A DNA stretch of 64,000 nucleotides. Source: JAKFWF01 sp963732635 (GTDB lineage Bacteria > Pseudomonadota > Alphaproteobacteria > Rhizobiales > Hyphomicrobiaceae). This document shows positions 17,690-26,612 of the stretch, one piece after another. Where the stretch lies: NCBI GenBank assembly GCA_963732635.1, contig CAVTAL010000003.1:124001-188000 (forward strand). The letters run 5' to 3'. Below the pieces are notes generated by a model. The model was given only the letters and a program-made list of their open reading frames with translations. It did not search any database and had not been told where the DNA came from. The position numbers and the translations under genes are program-made. The first letter of the stretch is position 1; each line of letters starts with the position of its first letter.

Positions 17690-18622
17690 ATGCCCGAGAT
17701 CAAAACCGTCGCCGTGATTGGTACCGGCACCATCGGCGCCAGCTGGGCGGCACTTTTCATCGGCCACGGTTATGACGTGGTGGCGAGCGATCCGGCACCG
17801 GATGCCGAGGCCCGGATGCGCGATTTCGTCGCCCGCGCGCTGCCCGATGTCCATCCGCCGAAGCCCGTGCAGCAGGGCAGCCTGACGTTCGCCGCGTCGC
17901 CGGAAGCTGCCGTTGCCAAGGCGGATTTGATCCAGGAGAACGCGCCCGAGCGCGGCGACCTCAAGGCCGATCTGATCGCGAAGCTTGAAGCCGCCGCACC
18001 GGCGCACTGCATCATCGCGTCGAGCACGACGGCGTTCCCGCAATCGGCGGTCGCGGCCAAGGCCCGTGACAAGACCCGGGTCATTGTCGCTCATCCGTTC
18101 AACCCGCCGCACTTGGTGCCGCTGGTTGAACTGGTCGGCAGCACGCCGGACGCGCCGGCGGTGCTGAAGGCCTACGACTTTTACAAGTCGGTCGGTCGCG
18201 AGCCGGTGATCCTGAAGAAGGAGGCTGTTGGCCATCTCGCCAATCGTCTGCAGGGCGCGTTGATGCGCGAAGCCATGTACTGCCTGGAGCAGGGCATCGC
18301 CGACGTCGAGGACATCGACCGGGCGTTGCGTTATGGGCCGGGGTTGCGGTGGGCGTTCATGGGTGCGTTCCAGACCTATCATCTGGCCGGTGGCAAGGGC
18401 GGAATTCGACACTACTTCAAGCATCTCGGCGCCAGCCAGCAGCAACGCTGGGATGCGCTCGGCACGCCGAACCTGACACCGGAGTTCGAGGCCAAGGCGA
18501 TCGCTGGTGTCGAGAAGATGATCGGCAATCGCACCATCGACGACCTCGAAGCCGAGCGCGACCGGGCGTTGAAGGGTATCACGGCTGCTGTTGCGGCCGC
18601 GCGCCGCAACGCAAAATCATGA
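17690..18622 (+). CDS. 3-hydroxyacyl-CoA dehydrogenase family protein (carnitine/L-gulonate dehydrogenase-like)
   Basis: A 310-residue NAD-dependent dehydrogenase. The Rossmann motif is VAVIGTGTIGASWAA at residues 7-21. The catalytic region shows IASSTTAFP and IVAHPFNPPHLVPLVELV, the histidine-containing HPFNPP signature of the family, and a C-terminal domain with EAVGHLANRLQGALMREA. Its size and single C-terminal domain match the carnitine 3-dehydrogenase and lambda-crystallin group rather than fatty-acid FadB. The ATG at 17690 has a strong GAGGCGAGGA upstream. Its stop codon overlaps the stop of the convergent gene (TCATGA). Confidence 0.87.
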   Translation: MPEIKTVAVIGTGTIGASWAALFIGHGYDVVASDPAPDAEARMRDFVARALPDVHPPKPVQQGSLTFAASPEAAVAKADLIQENAPERGDLKADLIAKLEAAAPAHCIIASSTTAFPQSAVAAKARDKTRVIVAHPFNPPHLVPLVELVGSTPDAPAVLKAYDFYKSVGREPVILKKEAVGHLANRLQGALMREAMYCLEQGIADVEDIDRALRYGPGLRWAFMGAFQTYHLAGGKGGIRHYFKHLGASQQQRWDALGTPNLTPEFEAKAIAGVEKMIGNRTIDDLEAERDRALKGITAAVAAARRNAKS

Positions 18623-19465
18623 GTGAAGTGCAATTGCTGGCGCTACCGGCAGGGCGGCAGGGCGTGCCGCCTGATCGATGAGGCCACGCGCCGCGTCCAA
18701 TGCCACGATCGCCATGTGGCCATCAATGTACACCCGCCCATCGGCGAGCCGGTACAGGTGCACGCCGCGATGGGTCTCGATGTATGCGGCCGTTTCCAGA
18801 TCGTGCGGTGTGACGGTGGTGTGGCGCGGGACCAGCCGGGCGGCGGTCGCGGGCATGAACTGCGCCACGGAGCGCAGTGAGGGCTCTTCATGTGGGGCGG
18901 TGAGACGTAGTGGTTCGGACAGTGCCGCCGCTAGGTTTGGCAGGTCCGGCTCTGCAAGGGCGATTGGTTTCGCCACCGCCGCCGGTGGCCGCTGCGATAC
19001 CGCGGCGCTATGCCGTTCGCGGATGCGCGCGACAACATTCGGAACCAACGTGCGATCCTGCAGGGCGAAGAAGGCGTCACGCAACTTATCGACGGCTTCC
19101 GGCCCCAGTGGTGCCAACTGCGCGGCGGCATCGCGCAGCGTCGGGTCGTACTCGACCAGATAACGCCAGCGTTCGGCGGGGCTGACCGGCGGCAGGTTGA
19201 ACAACGCCTCGACGCGAGGTGGCGCCGCATCGGCAATGGGCGCGGCAACTGGCGCATGGGTGTTTCGCACCGGCGCTGCGACCGCGACCACGGGCGTGCT
19301 GGTTGCCGCAGGCGCTGCTTCAGATGGCAGAACGGCCAGCAGGATGTGTCCCAGCAACGGAAGGAAAAAGCAGATTGCAAACCAGCCGAGCGCACTTCTA
19401 TCGCGCCCCTTGGCAATGCTCGCCCCGATAAATCCCGACACGATCGGTATGACAATAAAAATCAT
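18617..19465 (-). CDS. Membrane-anchored protein of unknown function
   Basis: A 282-residue protein that starts with two transmembrane helices (IFIVIPIVSGFIGASIAKG, then WFAICFFLPLLGHILLA). A Pro/Ala linker and a soluble C-terminal part follow, including YIETHRGVHLYRLADGRVYI near residue 235. The first helices resemble those of small membrane proteins related to the PLDc_N group, though I cannot assign the family. The ATG at 19465 is the first credible start; the frame runs on to a TTG at 19543. It converges on and overlaps the dehydrogenase gene by the stop codons. Confidence 0.65.
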   Translation of the reverse strand: MIFIVIPIVSGFIGASIAKGRDRSALGWFAICFFLPLLGHILLAVLPSEAAPAATSTPVVAVAAPVRNTHAPVAAPIADAAPPRVEALFNLPPVSPAERWRYLVEYDPTLRDAAAQLAPLGPEAVDKLRDAFFALQDRTLVPNVVARIRERHSAAVSQRPPAAVAKPIALAEPDLPNLAAALSEPLRLTAPHEEPSLRSVAQFMPATAARLVPRHTTVTPHDLETAAYIETHRGVHLYRLADGRVYIDGHMAIVALDAARGLIDQAARPAALPVAPAIALHS

Positions 19466-19560
19466 GACGCCCGCCGACGCTACGCAAACTGTATAACGCC
19501 AGCTTATCCACGAAAATTGAACGCTGCAAGCGCGACATAACAAACGAACCCGCTGGGCGA

Positions 19561-22500
19561 CTACTCTGCAGGCACTTGAGTTGGAGGCTCGTCGGTCGGG
19601 CCGACCAGACCGCCGAACAGGCGGCCGATCAGGCGGCCGAAGTCGTCGACCGCGGTGAAGAACGACGGCACGAAGACGAGGCTCAGCACCGTCGAGACCA
19701 GCAAGCCACCGATCACCGCGATCGCCATTGGCGCCCGGAACTCACCGCCGTCACCGATCGCGAAAGCCGATGGCAGCATGCCGGCGGCCATGGCGAGCGT
19801 GGTCATGACGATGGGGCGGGCACGTTTGCGGCCGGCATCAATCAGAGCCTCGGTGCGTTCGACGCCGCGCGCGATCTCCTCGACCGCGAAGTCGACCAGC
19901 ATGATCGCGTTCTTGGTGACGATGCCCATTAGCATCAGCAACCCGATGTAGACCGGCATGCTCACCGGATTTCCGGTCGCGAGCAGCGCCACCACGACGC
20001 CGCCGAACGAAAGCGGCAGTGACAGCAAGATGGTCACCGGCTGGAACACCGAGCCGAACAGCAGGATCAGCACGCCGAGCACGATCATCAGTCCGGTGCC
20101 CATGGCCGAAATGAACCCGGCCGCGACTTCGTCCTGGATCTCGGCGTCGCCGGACGGCTGCAGACGGACGCCCTCCGGCAGCTTCTGTTCGTCAACGACC
20201 TTCAGGAAGGCGTCGCGGGCGTCGCTGAGGGCGAAACCCTGAACCAGGTCGACGCCGATCTGGGAGCGGCGGAAGCGATCATAGCGGTCGATCGTGCCTG
20301 GGCCACGGCCGAATTCGACGGCCGCGACCGTCGACAGCGGCACCGATTTGCCGGCGGCATTGGTGACGCGTAGTTGCGCGATCTGGGCGAGGTCGGTGCG
20401 GGCTTTTTCGTCGATCTGGACGCGGATCGGCACCAGCCGGTCGCCGGCATTGAACTTGGCGAGGTTGGGGCCGACATCGCCGATGGTGGCGACGCGGATG
20501 GTTTCGGCGATGGTGTCGGGCGAGACGCCGAAATTTGCCGCCAGATCGAGTTTCGGGACGACGCGGATCTCGGGCCGCTCGGTGGCGCCGCTGGCTGCGA
20601 CGTTGGAGAAACCCGGCACCTTGCGCAATCCGCCTTCGAGATTGCCGACCACGCGTGTCAGTTCTTCGCCGTCGCGCGCCAGCAGCGAGAATGACAACTC
20701 GCGCTCGCCACGATCGTTGACATACCAGGCGCGGATATCGGGAATGTCGGAAAGTGCGGCCGAAAGTACCGCCTTCATCTGCTTCTGGGTGCGGCGGCGC
20801 TCTGTCTTCGGCACCAGCCGGACGATGATTGATGCACGGCGGATCTCGCGCACGCCAGTCGGTGTCGTGCCGCCCAGCACATAGACCGACTTCACCTCGG
20901 GGATGCGCTTCAAGACCGAGGTGATGCGGTCACCGACCTCGCGGGTATCAGCCAGCATCTCGCCGGGCGGCAGCTCCAGCGAGATCACCACCCGCGAGTT
21001 GTCCTCGTCGGGCAGAAAGCCGGTCGGCAGCAGCGAGGTGGCGTAGATCGAGAGCATGAACAGCGCCACGCCAGCAGCGAGCGTCAGGTAGTGCCAGCGC
21101 AGGGTCAGCGCCAGAAAGCCGGTATAGGCGCGCATGACGCGGCTGTTGCCGTGATCGTGCTGCGGAATCGGGCGCATGAAGTACGCCGCCATCATCGGTG
21201 TTATCAGACGCGCGACGAGCAGCGAAAACAGCACCGCGACCGCGACCGTCAAGCCGAACTGCTTGAAGTACTGGCCAGCAACGCCGCCCATGAACGACAC
21301 CGGCGAGAATATCGCAACGATGGTCAGCGTGATCGCGATCACGGCGAGGCCGATTTCGTCGGCGGCTTCGAGTGATGCACGATAGGGCGACTTGCCCATG
21401 TGCATGTGTCGGACGATGTTCTCGATCTCGACGATGGCGTCGTCGACCAGGATGCCGGTGACGAGCGTGATGCCAAGCAGGCTCACGAGATTGAGCGAGA
21501 AGCCCATCATGCTCATCGCCCAGAATGTTGGGATCGCCGACAGTGGCAGCGCAACCGCCGTGATCAGTGTCGCCCGCCAGTTGCGCAGGAATAGAAGCAC
21601 CACGAGCACCGCAAGAGCGGCGCCTTCGAGCAGCGATTCCATTGCTGCCTCGTAGTTGCCGCGGGTGAAGGATACGGCGTCGTCGATCTTGGACAGTCGA
21701 ACGTCAGGCCGGGCCTTCTGCAGCTCGGCGATGCGCTTTTCGACAATGTCGCCGACCGACAACTCGCTCGCGCCCTTGGAGCGAAACACGGCGAACGATA
21801 CCACCGGCTCGCCATCGAGACGGGCGAACGAACGCGCCTCGCTGGCGTCGTCGATCACGCGGCCGAGGTCGGATAGACGCACCTCGCGGCCACCGGGAAT
21901 GATGATTTTCGAGTTGGCGAGGTCCTCGACGCGACGGGCGCCGGCAAGGATGCGGATCGCCTGCTCTTGCCCACCAACCTCGCCGCGACCGGAGCCGACG
22001 TCGGTATTGGTGGCGCGCAGCTGGCGGTTGACGTCGGCGGCGGTGATGTTGAGCGCCAGCAACTGGTTCGGATCGAGCAGAATGCGGACTTCTCGGGTGA
22101 CGCCGCCGTTACGCTCGACACGGCCGACGCCTTTCAGTCCCTGCAACTCGCGCTTGATCACGTCATCGACGTGCCAGGAGAGCTGTTCAAGCGTCATGCC
22201 CGGCGCGCTCGCCGCGAACGCAATGATCGACTGGCCCTCGACCTCGATCTTCTGGATGATCGGCTCGTCGACCGTTCGTGGCAATTCGGCGCGGATGTTG
22301 GCGATGGCGTCCTTGACGTCGTTCTGGGCGCGGTCGGAATTGACTTCGAGCCGGAACTCGATCGCCGTGACGCTCGATCCATCTGTCAACGTCGACATGA
22401 TGTGCTTGACGCCGGTGAGATTGGCGACCGCGTCTTCGACGACCTTGGTGACCTGGGTTTCGAGTTCGGAGGGTGCGGCGCCCGACTGGGTCACGGTGAC

Positions 22501-22644
22501 GGTCATCACCGGCACGTCGATGTTCGGGAACTTGGTCACCGGCAGGCGCATGAAGCTGATGACGCCGAGCAGCGTCAGCACCGCGAACAGCAGCGTTGGC
22601 GAGACCGGATTGCGGATCGACCAGGCGGAGATGTTGAGGCGCAT
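19561..22644 (-). CDS. RND (HAE-1) multidrug efflux permease
   Basis: A 1027-residue inner-membrane proton/drug antiporter of the AcrB/MexF group, normal in length. It begins LNISAWSIRNPVSPTLLFAV, shows the TM4 proton-relay GILVDDAIVEIENI with paired aspartates, and repeats this architecture in the second half (GLLMLMGIVTKNAIMLVDFA). The start ATG overlaps the stop of the adaptor gene by one base. It forms the permease of a tripartite pump with that adaptor. No outer-membrane factor is encoded here, so it probably shares a TolC-like protein from elsewhere. Confidence 0.95.
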   Translation of the reverse strand: MRLNISAWSIRNPVSPTLLFAVLTLLGVISFMRLPVTKFPNIDVPVMTVTVTQSGAAPSELETQVTKVVEDAVANLTGVKHIMSTLTDGSSVTAIEFRLEVNSDRAQNDVKDAIANIRAELPRTVDEPIIQKIEVEGQSIIAFAASAPGMTLEQLSWHVDDVIKRELQGLKGVGRVERNGGVTREVRILLDPNQLLALNITAADVNRQLRATNTDVGSGRGEVGGQEQAIRILAGARRVEDLANSKIIIPGGREVRLSDLGRVIDDASEARSFARLDGEPVVSFAVFRSKGASELSVGDIVEKRIAELQKARPDVRLSKIDDAVSFTRGNYEAAMESLLEGAALAVLVVLLFLRNWRATLITAVALPLSAIPTFWAMSMMGFSLNLVSLLGITLVTGILVDDAIVEIENIVRHMHMGKSPYRASLEAADEIGLAVIAITLTIVAIFSPVSFMGGVAGQYFKQFGLTVAVAVLFSLLVARLITPMMAAYFMRPIPQHDHGNSRVMRAYTGFLALTLRWHYLTLAAGVALFMLSIYATSLLPTGFLPDEDNSRVVISLELPPGEMLADTREVGDRITSVLKRIPEVKSVYVLGGTTPTGVREIRRASIIVRLVPKTERRRTQKQMKAVLSAALSDIPDIRAWYVNDRGERELSFSLLARDGEELTRVVGNLEGGLRKVPGFSNVAASGATERPEIRVVPKLDLAANFGVSPDTIAETIRVATIGDVGPNLAKFNAGDRLVPIRVQIDEKARTDLAQIAQLRVTNAAGKSVPLSTVAAVEFGRGPGTIDRYDRFRRSQIGVDLVQGFALSDARDAFLKVVDEQKLPEGVRLQPSGDAEIQDEVAAGFISAMGTGLMIVLGVLILLFGSVFQPVTILLSLPLSFGGVVVALLATGNPVSMPVYIGLLMLMGIVTKNAIMLVDFAVEEIARGVERTEALIDAGRKRARPIVMTTLAMAAGMLPSAFAIGDGGEFRAPMAIAVIGGLLVSTVLSLVFVPSFFTAVDDFGRLIGRLFGGLVGPTDEPPTQVPAE

Positions 22645-23876
22645 CAGCGAATGTCCGACAGTTTGTTGGCTTCCGGCAGGATCGGTCGAACCGTGTCGCC
22701 GTTGCGCAGGAAGGTGCCGGCGCGGGTGACGACGAGATCGCCCTCGGCCACGCCTTCGCGCAATTCGACCATCCCGTTGGCGGTCAGCCCCGGCTTGATC
22801 CGCCGCGTCTCGACCACCGAATTGACGACCACTTGCACGGTCGTCGTTTCGCCGTTGTAGACCACCGCCGATACCGGCACGCCAAGACCGCGCGACTTGG
22901 CGGTCTCGATGATGCCGCGCCCGAATGCGCCGATCCGCAGGGCGCGATTGTCGCCGAGGAATATGCGGGCGCGGCCGAGCCGGGTGGCTTTGTCGATCTC
23001 GGGCGAGATCAGCCGTACAGTGCCGGGAGCTTCCTCGACGCCCGCGACCGTGACGCGTGCGGCCTGCCCGTCCTTGATCTTGGCGAGTTGCGCTTCCGGC
23101 ACTTCGGCGTCGAGTTCGATCTCGCCCCTGGCAATGATCCGGAACATGGCTTCGCCGGCGGCGGCGGCGACGGCGCCGACACGGGCGTTGCGGCGGCTGA
23201 CAACGCCATCGGCGGGTGATTTGACTTCGGTGTTGGCGCGCTTCCAGGCGATCTCGCGGCGCTGGGCTTCGATCTGTTTGCGTTCGGCTTCAGCAAGTGC
23301 GAGGCCGTCCTTCGTCGAGATCAGCTGAGCATCGGCGGTGCGTTTTGCCGACTCGCGTTGATCGTAGGTGCTGCCTGACAGGTAGCCTGAGTTCTTCAGC
23401 GGGACGGCGCGCTCGAAGGCGTTGCGCGCCTCGACCACGCGAGCTTCGGCCTGCACGATGCTGCTTCTTGCCTGGGCGAGAGCTGCGGTATTGCGGGCGA
23501 GGTTGGCATCGTTCTGGGCGAGTTGCGCGTCGAGCGATTCAGACACCAGGCGCGCGAGCACCTGCCCCTTCTTCACCCGGTCGCCCTCGTCGACCAGCAG
23601 TTCGATCACGCGCAGGCCCTCGACCTCGGTCGCGACCAGGATTTCCTCGCGGGCGACCAGCGTGCCGGTGATGACGACGGTCTCGTTGAAATCGGCGATT
23701 GCGACCTTGGATACGGTAACCGCCGGCGCCAATGCGGGGTCGCCTTTGGGTTTGCGGGCATCGGTCTTGAGGGCAGCCGGCGCGCGGCTGCCGTCGAGCG
23801 GCATGATACCGCTGACGTAGAGGCCGACGCCGACGGCTGTGAGCGCGGCGAGCGCAACAATGAATTTCCGTTTCAT
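22644..23876 (-). CDS. RND efflux periplasmic adaptor subunit (HlyD/AcrA family)
   Basis: The 410-residue membrane-fusion protein has an N-terminal membrane anchor (FIVALAALTAVGVGLYVSG). It then has a lipoyl/barrel-sandwich half (EVEGLRVIELLVDEGDRVKKG), a long alpha-helical hairpin with Gln/Ala repeats (AQNDANLARNTAALAQARS), the second lipoyl half ANTEVKSPADGVVSRRNARV, and beta-barrel and membrane-proximal domains. It bridges the permease to an outer-membrane channel. Its ATG overlaps the tetR stop (ATGA) and its own stop overlaps the permease start, so all three are translationally coupled. Confidence 0.93.
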   Translation of the reverse strand: MKRKFIVALAALTAVGVGLYVSGIMPLDGSRAPAALKTDARKPKGDPALAPAVTVSKVAIADFNETVVITGTLVAREEILVATEVEGLRVIELLVDEGDRVKKGQVLARLVSESLDAQLAQNDANLARNTAALAQARSSIVQAEARVVEARNAFERAVPLKNSGYLSGSTYDQRESAKRTADAQLISTKDGLALAEAERKQIEAQRREIAWKRANTEVKSPADGVVSRRNARVGAVAAAAGEAMFRIIARGEIELDAEVPEAQLAKIKDGQAARVTVAGVEEAPGTVRLISPEIDKATRLGRARIFLGDNRALRIGAFGRGIIETAKSRGLGVPVSAVVYNGETTTVQVVVNSVVETRRIKPGLTANGMVELREGVAEGDLVVTRAGTFLRNGDTVRPILPEANKLSDIR

Positions 23877-24523
23877 GCCAGGGCCTTCGCTGGTTCGGAC
23901 GCCGCGGACGGCGCAACATAGGTAAGCGGTTGGGTCGGGTTCATCAGCGTTGATACGAGGCCGAGGATGGTCTCGATCAGCGCGCGGGGGTCGTGGTCAG
24001 GGTCGATGGCGCGGCGCCAGAAGATGCCGTCGCCAATGGTGGCGATCACCTGAGCGAGTGTTTGGCTATCGACCCGCGGTGCGATTTTGCCTTCGAGGCG
24101 GGCGCGCTCGAACAACTTGGCGAAGCTTTCGACGCAGAAGCGATCAACCGAATTGAAGATCGCCGCCACCGCCGGATTGCGGGTCGATTCGAGGCCCATC
24201 TCGATGACCAGAACGCGTTTGTAGGCCGGCTGTTCCACCGCGTAGTGCTGCGCGAGTTGACCAAGTGCCGCCAGCAGATCGGGCGCCTCGGCCATTTCGG
24301 CGAGTTGGCCGGCGAGCTTCGCCCGGTCGCGCTCGCAGATGCCGGCGATCAGGTCCTCTTTCGATTTGAAATAGACGTACACGGCGCCGGAACTGACCTC
24401 CGCCGCCTTGCAGATGTCCTGCATCGTGGTGCGATGGAAGCCCTGGCGCGCAAAGCATTGCTCGGCCGCGTCCAGGATATTGGCGCGGCGGGCGTTGTGC
24501 GTGGCTGGCTTCAGTTTGGGCAA
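23873..24523 (-). CDS. TetR family transcriptional regulator of the RND operon
   Basis: The 216-residue repressor has an N-terminal helix-turn-helix: ILDAAEQCFARQGFHRTTM, then EVSSGAVYVYFKSKEDLIAG. A C-terminal ligand domain contains ALGQLAQHYAVEQPAYKR. No ATG is available near the domain. I chose TTG at 24523, which has GAGGAT seven bases upstream and gives a normal length. The reading frame extends far upstream only as a shadow of ileS. The gene opens the efflux operon and a 30-bp palindrome lies 22 bp before its start, so autoregulation by drug-responsive repression is likely. Confidence 0.88.
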   Translation of the reverse strand: MPKLKPATHNARRANILDAAEQCFARQGFHRTTMQDICKAAEVSSGAVYVYFKSKEDLIAGICERDRAKLAGQLAEMAEAPDLLAALGQLAQHYAVEQPAYKRVLVIEMGLESTRNPAVAAIFNSVDRFCVESFAKLFERARLEGKIAPRVDSQTLAQVIATIGDGIFWRRAIDPDHDPRALIETILGLVSTLMNPTQPLTYVAPSAASEPAKALA

Positions 24524-24544
24524 GGCGGATATCCTCAGATTGGT

Positions 24545-24574
24545 ACAAACAAAACGATCGTCCGTTTTGTTTGT
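24545..24574. promoter_or_regulatory. TetR operator palindrome
   Basis: Two perfect 12-base arms, ACAAACAAAACG and CGTTTTGTTTGT, flank a 6-base centre ATCGTC. The AT-rich palindrome stands out in GC-rich DNA and lies in the gap between tetR and the divergent ileS, 22 bp before the tetR start. Size and placement fit a TetR dimer (or two dimers) controlling the tetR-hlyD-RND operon. Confidence 0.8.
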
Positions 24575-24793
24575 GAGGTACAATAGCGGCAAACAAATGT
24601 CGAGGGGGGAAGTAGGGTTAACAACGGGTGATGTCGGGCAGGTGCGACCCTGATGCGCAGGGATCGCGATCCGAGGCGCGCTCCACTGTGTCGCCAACGC
24701 GCTCCATGGATGGGCGCGCGCGCAATCGGTTTGAATTTGGCGGGGCGAGCGGGTATTGCGTCGGGCACACCGATTTGAAGGACATGTGGCCCG

Positions 24794-25543
24794 ATGACCG
24801 CCGACAAGCCCGCTGCCGACGCCCGCGACTGGAGCAAGACCTTGTTCCTGCCGGAGACCGAGTTCCCGATGCGGGCCGGCTTGCCGCAGCTGGAGCCTAA
24901 GTTGTTGGCGCGCTGGGAGAAAATGGATCTCTACGCGAAGCTGCGAGCCGACGCCAAGGGCCGGCCGAAGTTCGTTCTGCACGACGGCCCGCCCTATGCC
25001 AACGGCAATATTCACATCGGGCATGCGCTGAACAAGATCCTTAAGGACCTCGTCACCCGGTCGCAGCAGATGGCCGGATTCGATTCGAACTACGTTCCGG
25101 GCTGGGATTGCCACGGATTGCCGATCGAATGGAAAATCGAGGAAGAATATATCAAGAAGGGCAAGCCCAAACCGAACTTCGCCGACGCGAAAGCGATGAA
25201 GGCTTTCCGGGCCGAATGCCGCGCCTTCGCCGAGCACTGGGTCGACGTTCAAAGGGCTGAATTCAAGCGTCTCGGCGTTGAGGGCGACTGGTCGAATCCC
25301 TACCTGACGATGACCTTCCCGGCCGAAGCCCAGATCGCCCGCGAGTTATTGAAATTCGCCGAAACCGGCCAGCTTTATCGCGGCTCCAAACCGATTATGT
25401 GGAGCGTCGTCGAAAAGACCGCGTTGGCGGAAGCAGAGATTGAATACCAGGATTATCAGAGCGATATGGTCTGGGTGAAGTTTCCGGTCAAAGCGGCGTG
25501 CGTTCCGGCATCGACCGTGAAGTACGTGGTCGATCCACGATGA
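24794..25543 (+). CDS. ileS: ileS 5' fragment (catalytic N-terminal half with HIGH motif)
   Basis: This 249-residue open frame starts with MTADKPAADARDWSKTLFLP and contains PPYANGNIHIGHALNKILKD, the class I HIGH motif, then FDSNYVPGWDCHGLPIEWK and EGDWSNPYLTM, which belong to the catalytic Rossmann domain. It stops at 25541-25543 just where the editing (CP1) domain should begin. The start is supported by GAAGGA upstream. On its own it could not aminoacylate tRNA because the KMSKS half is in another frame. Confidence 0.8.
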   Translation: MTADKPAADARDWSKTLFLPETEFPMRAGLPQLEPKLLARWEKMDLYAKLRADAKGRPKFVLHDGPPYANGNIHIGHALNKILKDLVTRSQQMAGFDSNYVPGWDCHGLPIEWKIEEEYIKKGKPKPNFADAKAMKAFRAECRAFAEHWVDVQRAEFKRLGVEGDWSNPYLTMTFPAEAQIARELLKFAETGQLYRGSKPIMWSVVEKTALAEAEIEYQDYQSDMVWVKFPVKAACVPASTVKYVVDPR

Positions 25544-26261
25544 ATCGCTTCAGCCGGTATCTGAGACGATGCTGAGCGTCGTAATCTGGACCACAACGCC
25601 TTGGACGCTGCCCGGCAATCGCGCAATCTCGTTCCGAACAGGCATCGAATACGGCCTGTACGAGGTCACCGAAAGCGCCCGAGAACAATTGGGCCAAGGT
25701 CGGCGACAAATACATCCTCGCTGACAAGCTTGCTGGCGAAGTAATGAAGGCCGCGAAGGTCGAAGCATTTGAAAAGCGCGCTGTGCTGTCACTGGCGCAG
25801 AACTCAGCTGGAAGTGATTTGCGCCCACCCACTCGCATGCCCTCGGCTACACCTTCGACGTCCCCCTGCTCGACGGTGATCACGTCACTGACGACGCCGG
25901 CACCGGCTTCGTGCACACCGCGCCTGGCCACGGCCGCGAGGACTTCGACATCTGGACGGCTGTTGCCACGCAGCAGATGTTGCGCGCGCGCGGCATCTCG
26001 ACCGACATCCCCTACACCGTCGATGCCGACAGCCTCTACACCAAGGAAGCGCCCGGCTTCGAGGGCAAGCGCGTGCTGAAAGCCAACGGCGACAAGGGTG
26101 ACGCCAACGACGCGGTGATCAAGGCGCTCTCCGACGCCGGCATGTTGATCGCGCGCGCCCGCCTCAAGCATCAGTATCCGCACTCGTGGCGCTCGAAGAA
26201 GCCGGTGATCTTCCGCAACACGCCGCAGTGGTTCATCCACATGGATAAGAAGCTGCACTTC

Positions 26262-26398
26262 CCCTCTCCCCCTGCTTCAGGGGGAGAGGGCGGAGGCATG
26301 GCCGCAGGCCAGGCCGGGGTGAGGGGCGGCCACTTGCGCCGGCACTTGCCGCCGCCCCTCACCCTAACCCTCTCCCCGTCAAGGGGAGACGGCATGGC
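26262..26398. repeat. Nested palindromic element inserted in ileS
   Basis: Three inverted repeats are stacked in about 137 bp. They are a 12-base arm pair CCCTCTCCCCCT/AGGGGGAGAGGG (26262-26273, 26279-26290), a 14-base pair GGGTGAGGGGCGGC and complement (26317-26330, 26351-26364), and a 7-base pair TCTCCCC/GGGGAGA (26371-26377, 26383-26389). It lies exactly between FIHMDKK and TLREISL, which adjoin closely in normal synthetases. It encodes no transposase, so it would be a passive, miniature-type repeat. Confidence 0.75.
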
Positions 26399-26612
26399 AT
26401 GACCCTGCGCGAAATCTCGCTTCGCTCCATCCGCGAAACCGAGTGGGTGCCGAAGTCGGGCGAGAACCGCATCACCGGCATGATCGAGGCCAAGCCCGAC
26501 TGGGTGATCTCGCGTCAGCGCGCCTGGGGCGTGCCGATCACCGTGTTCGTGAAGAAGGGCACGCACGACGTGCTGGTCGACGCAAAAGGTCAACCAGCGC
26601 ATCTACGATGCC

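Noticed and set aside
26262..26398. Insertion sequence in ileS
   Set aside because: No transposase frame, no long terminal inverted repeats with target duplication; it is a short nested palindrome instead.
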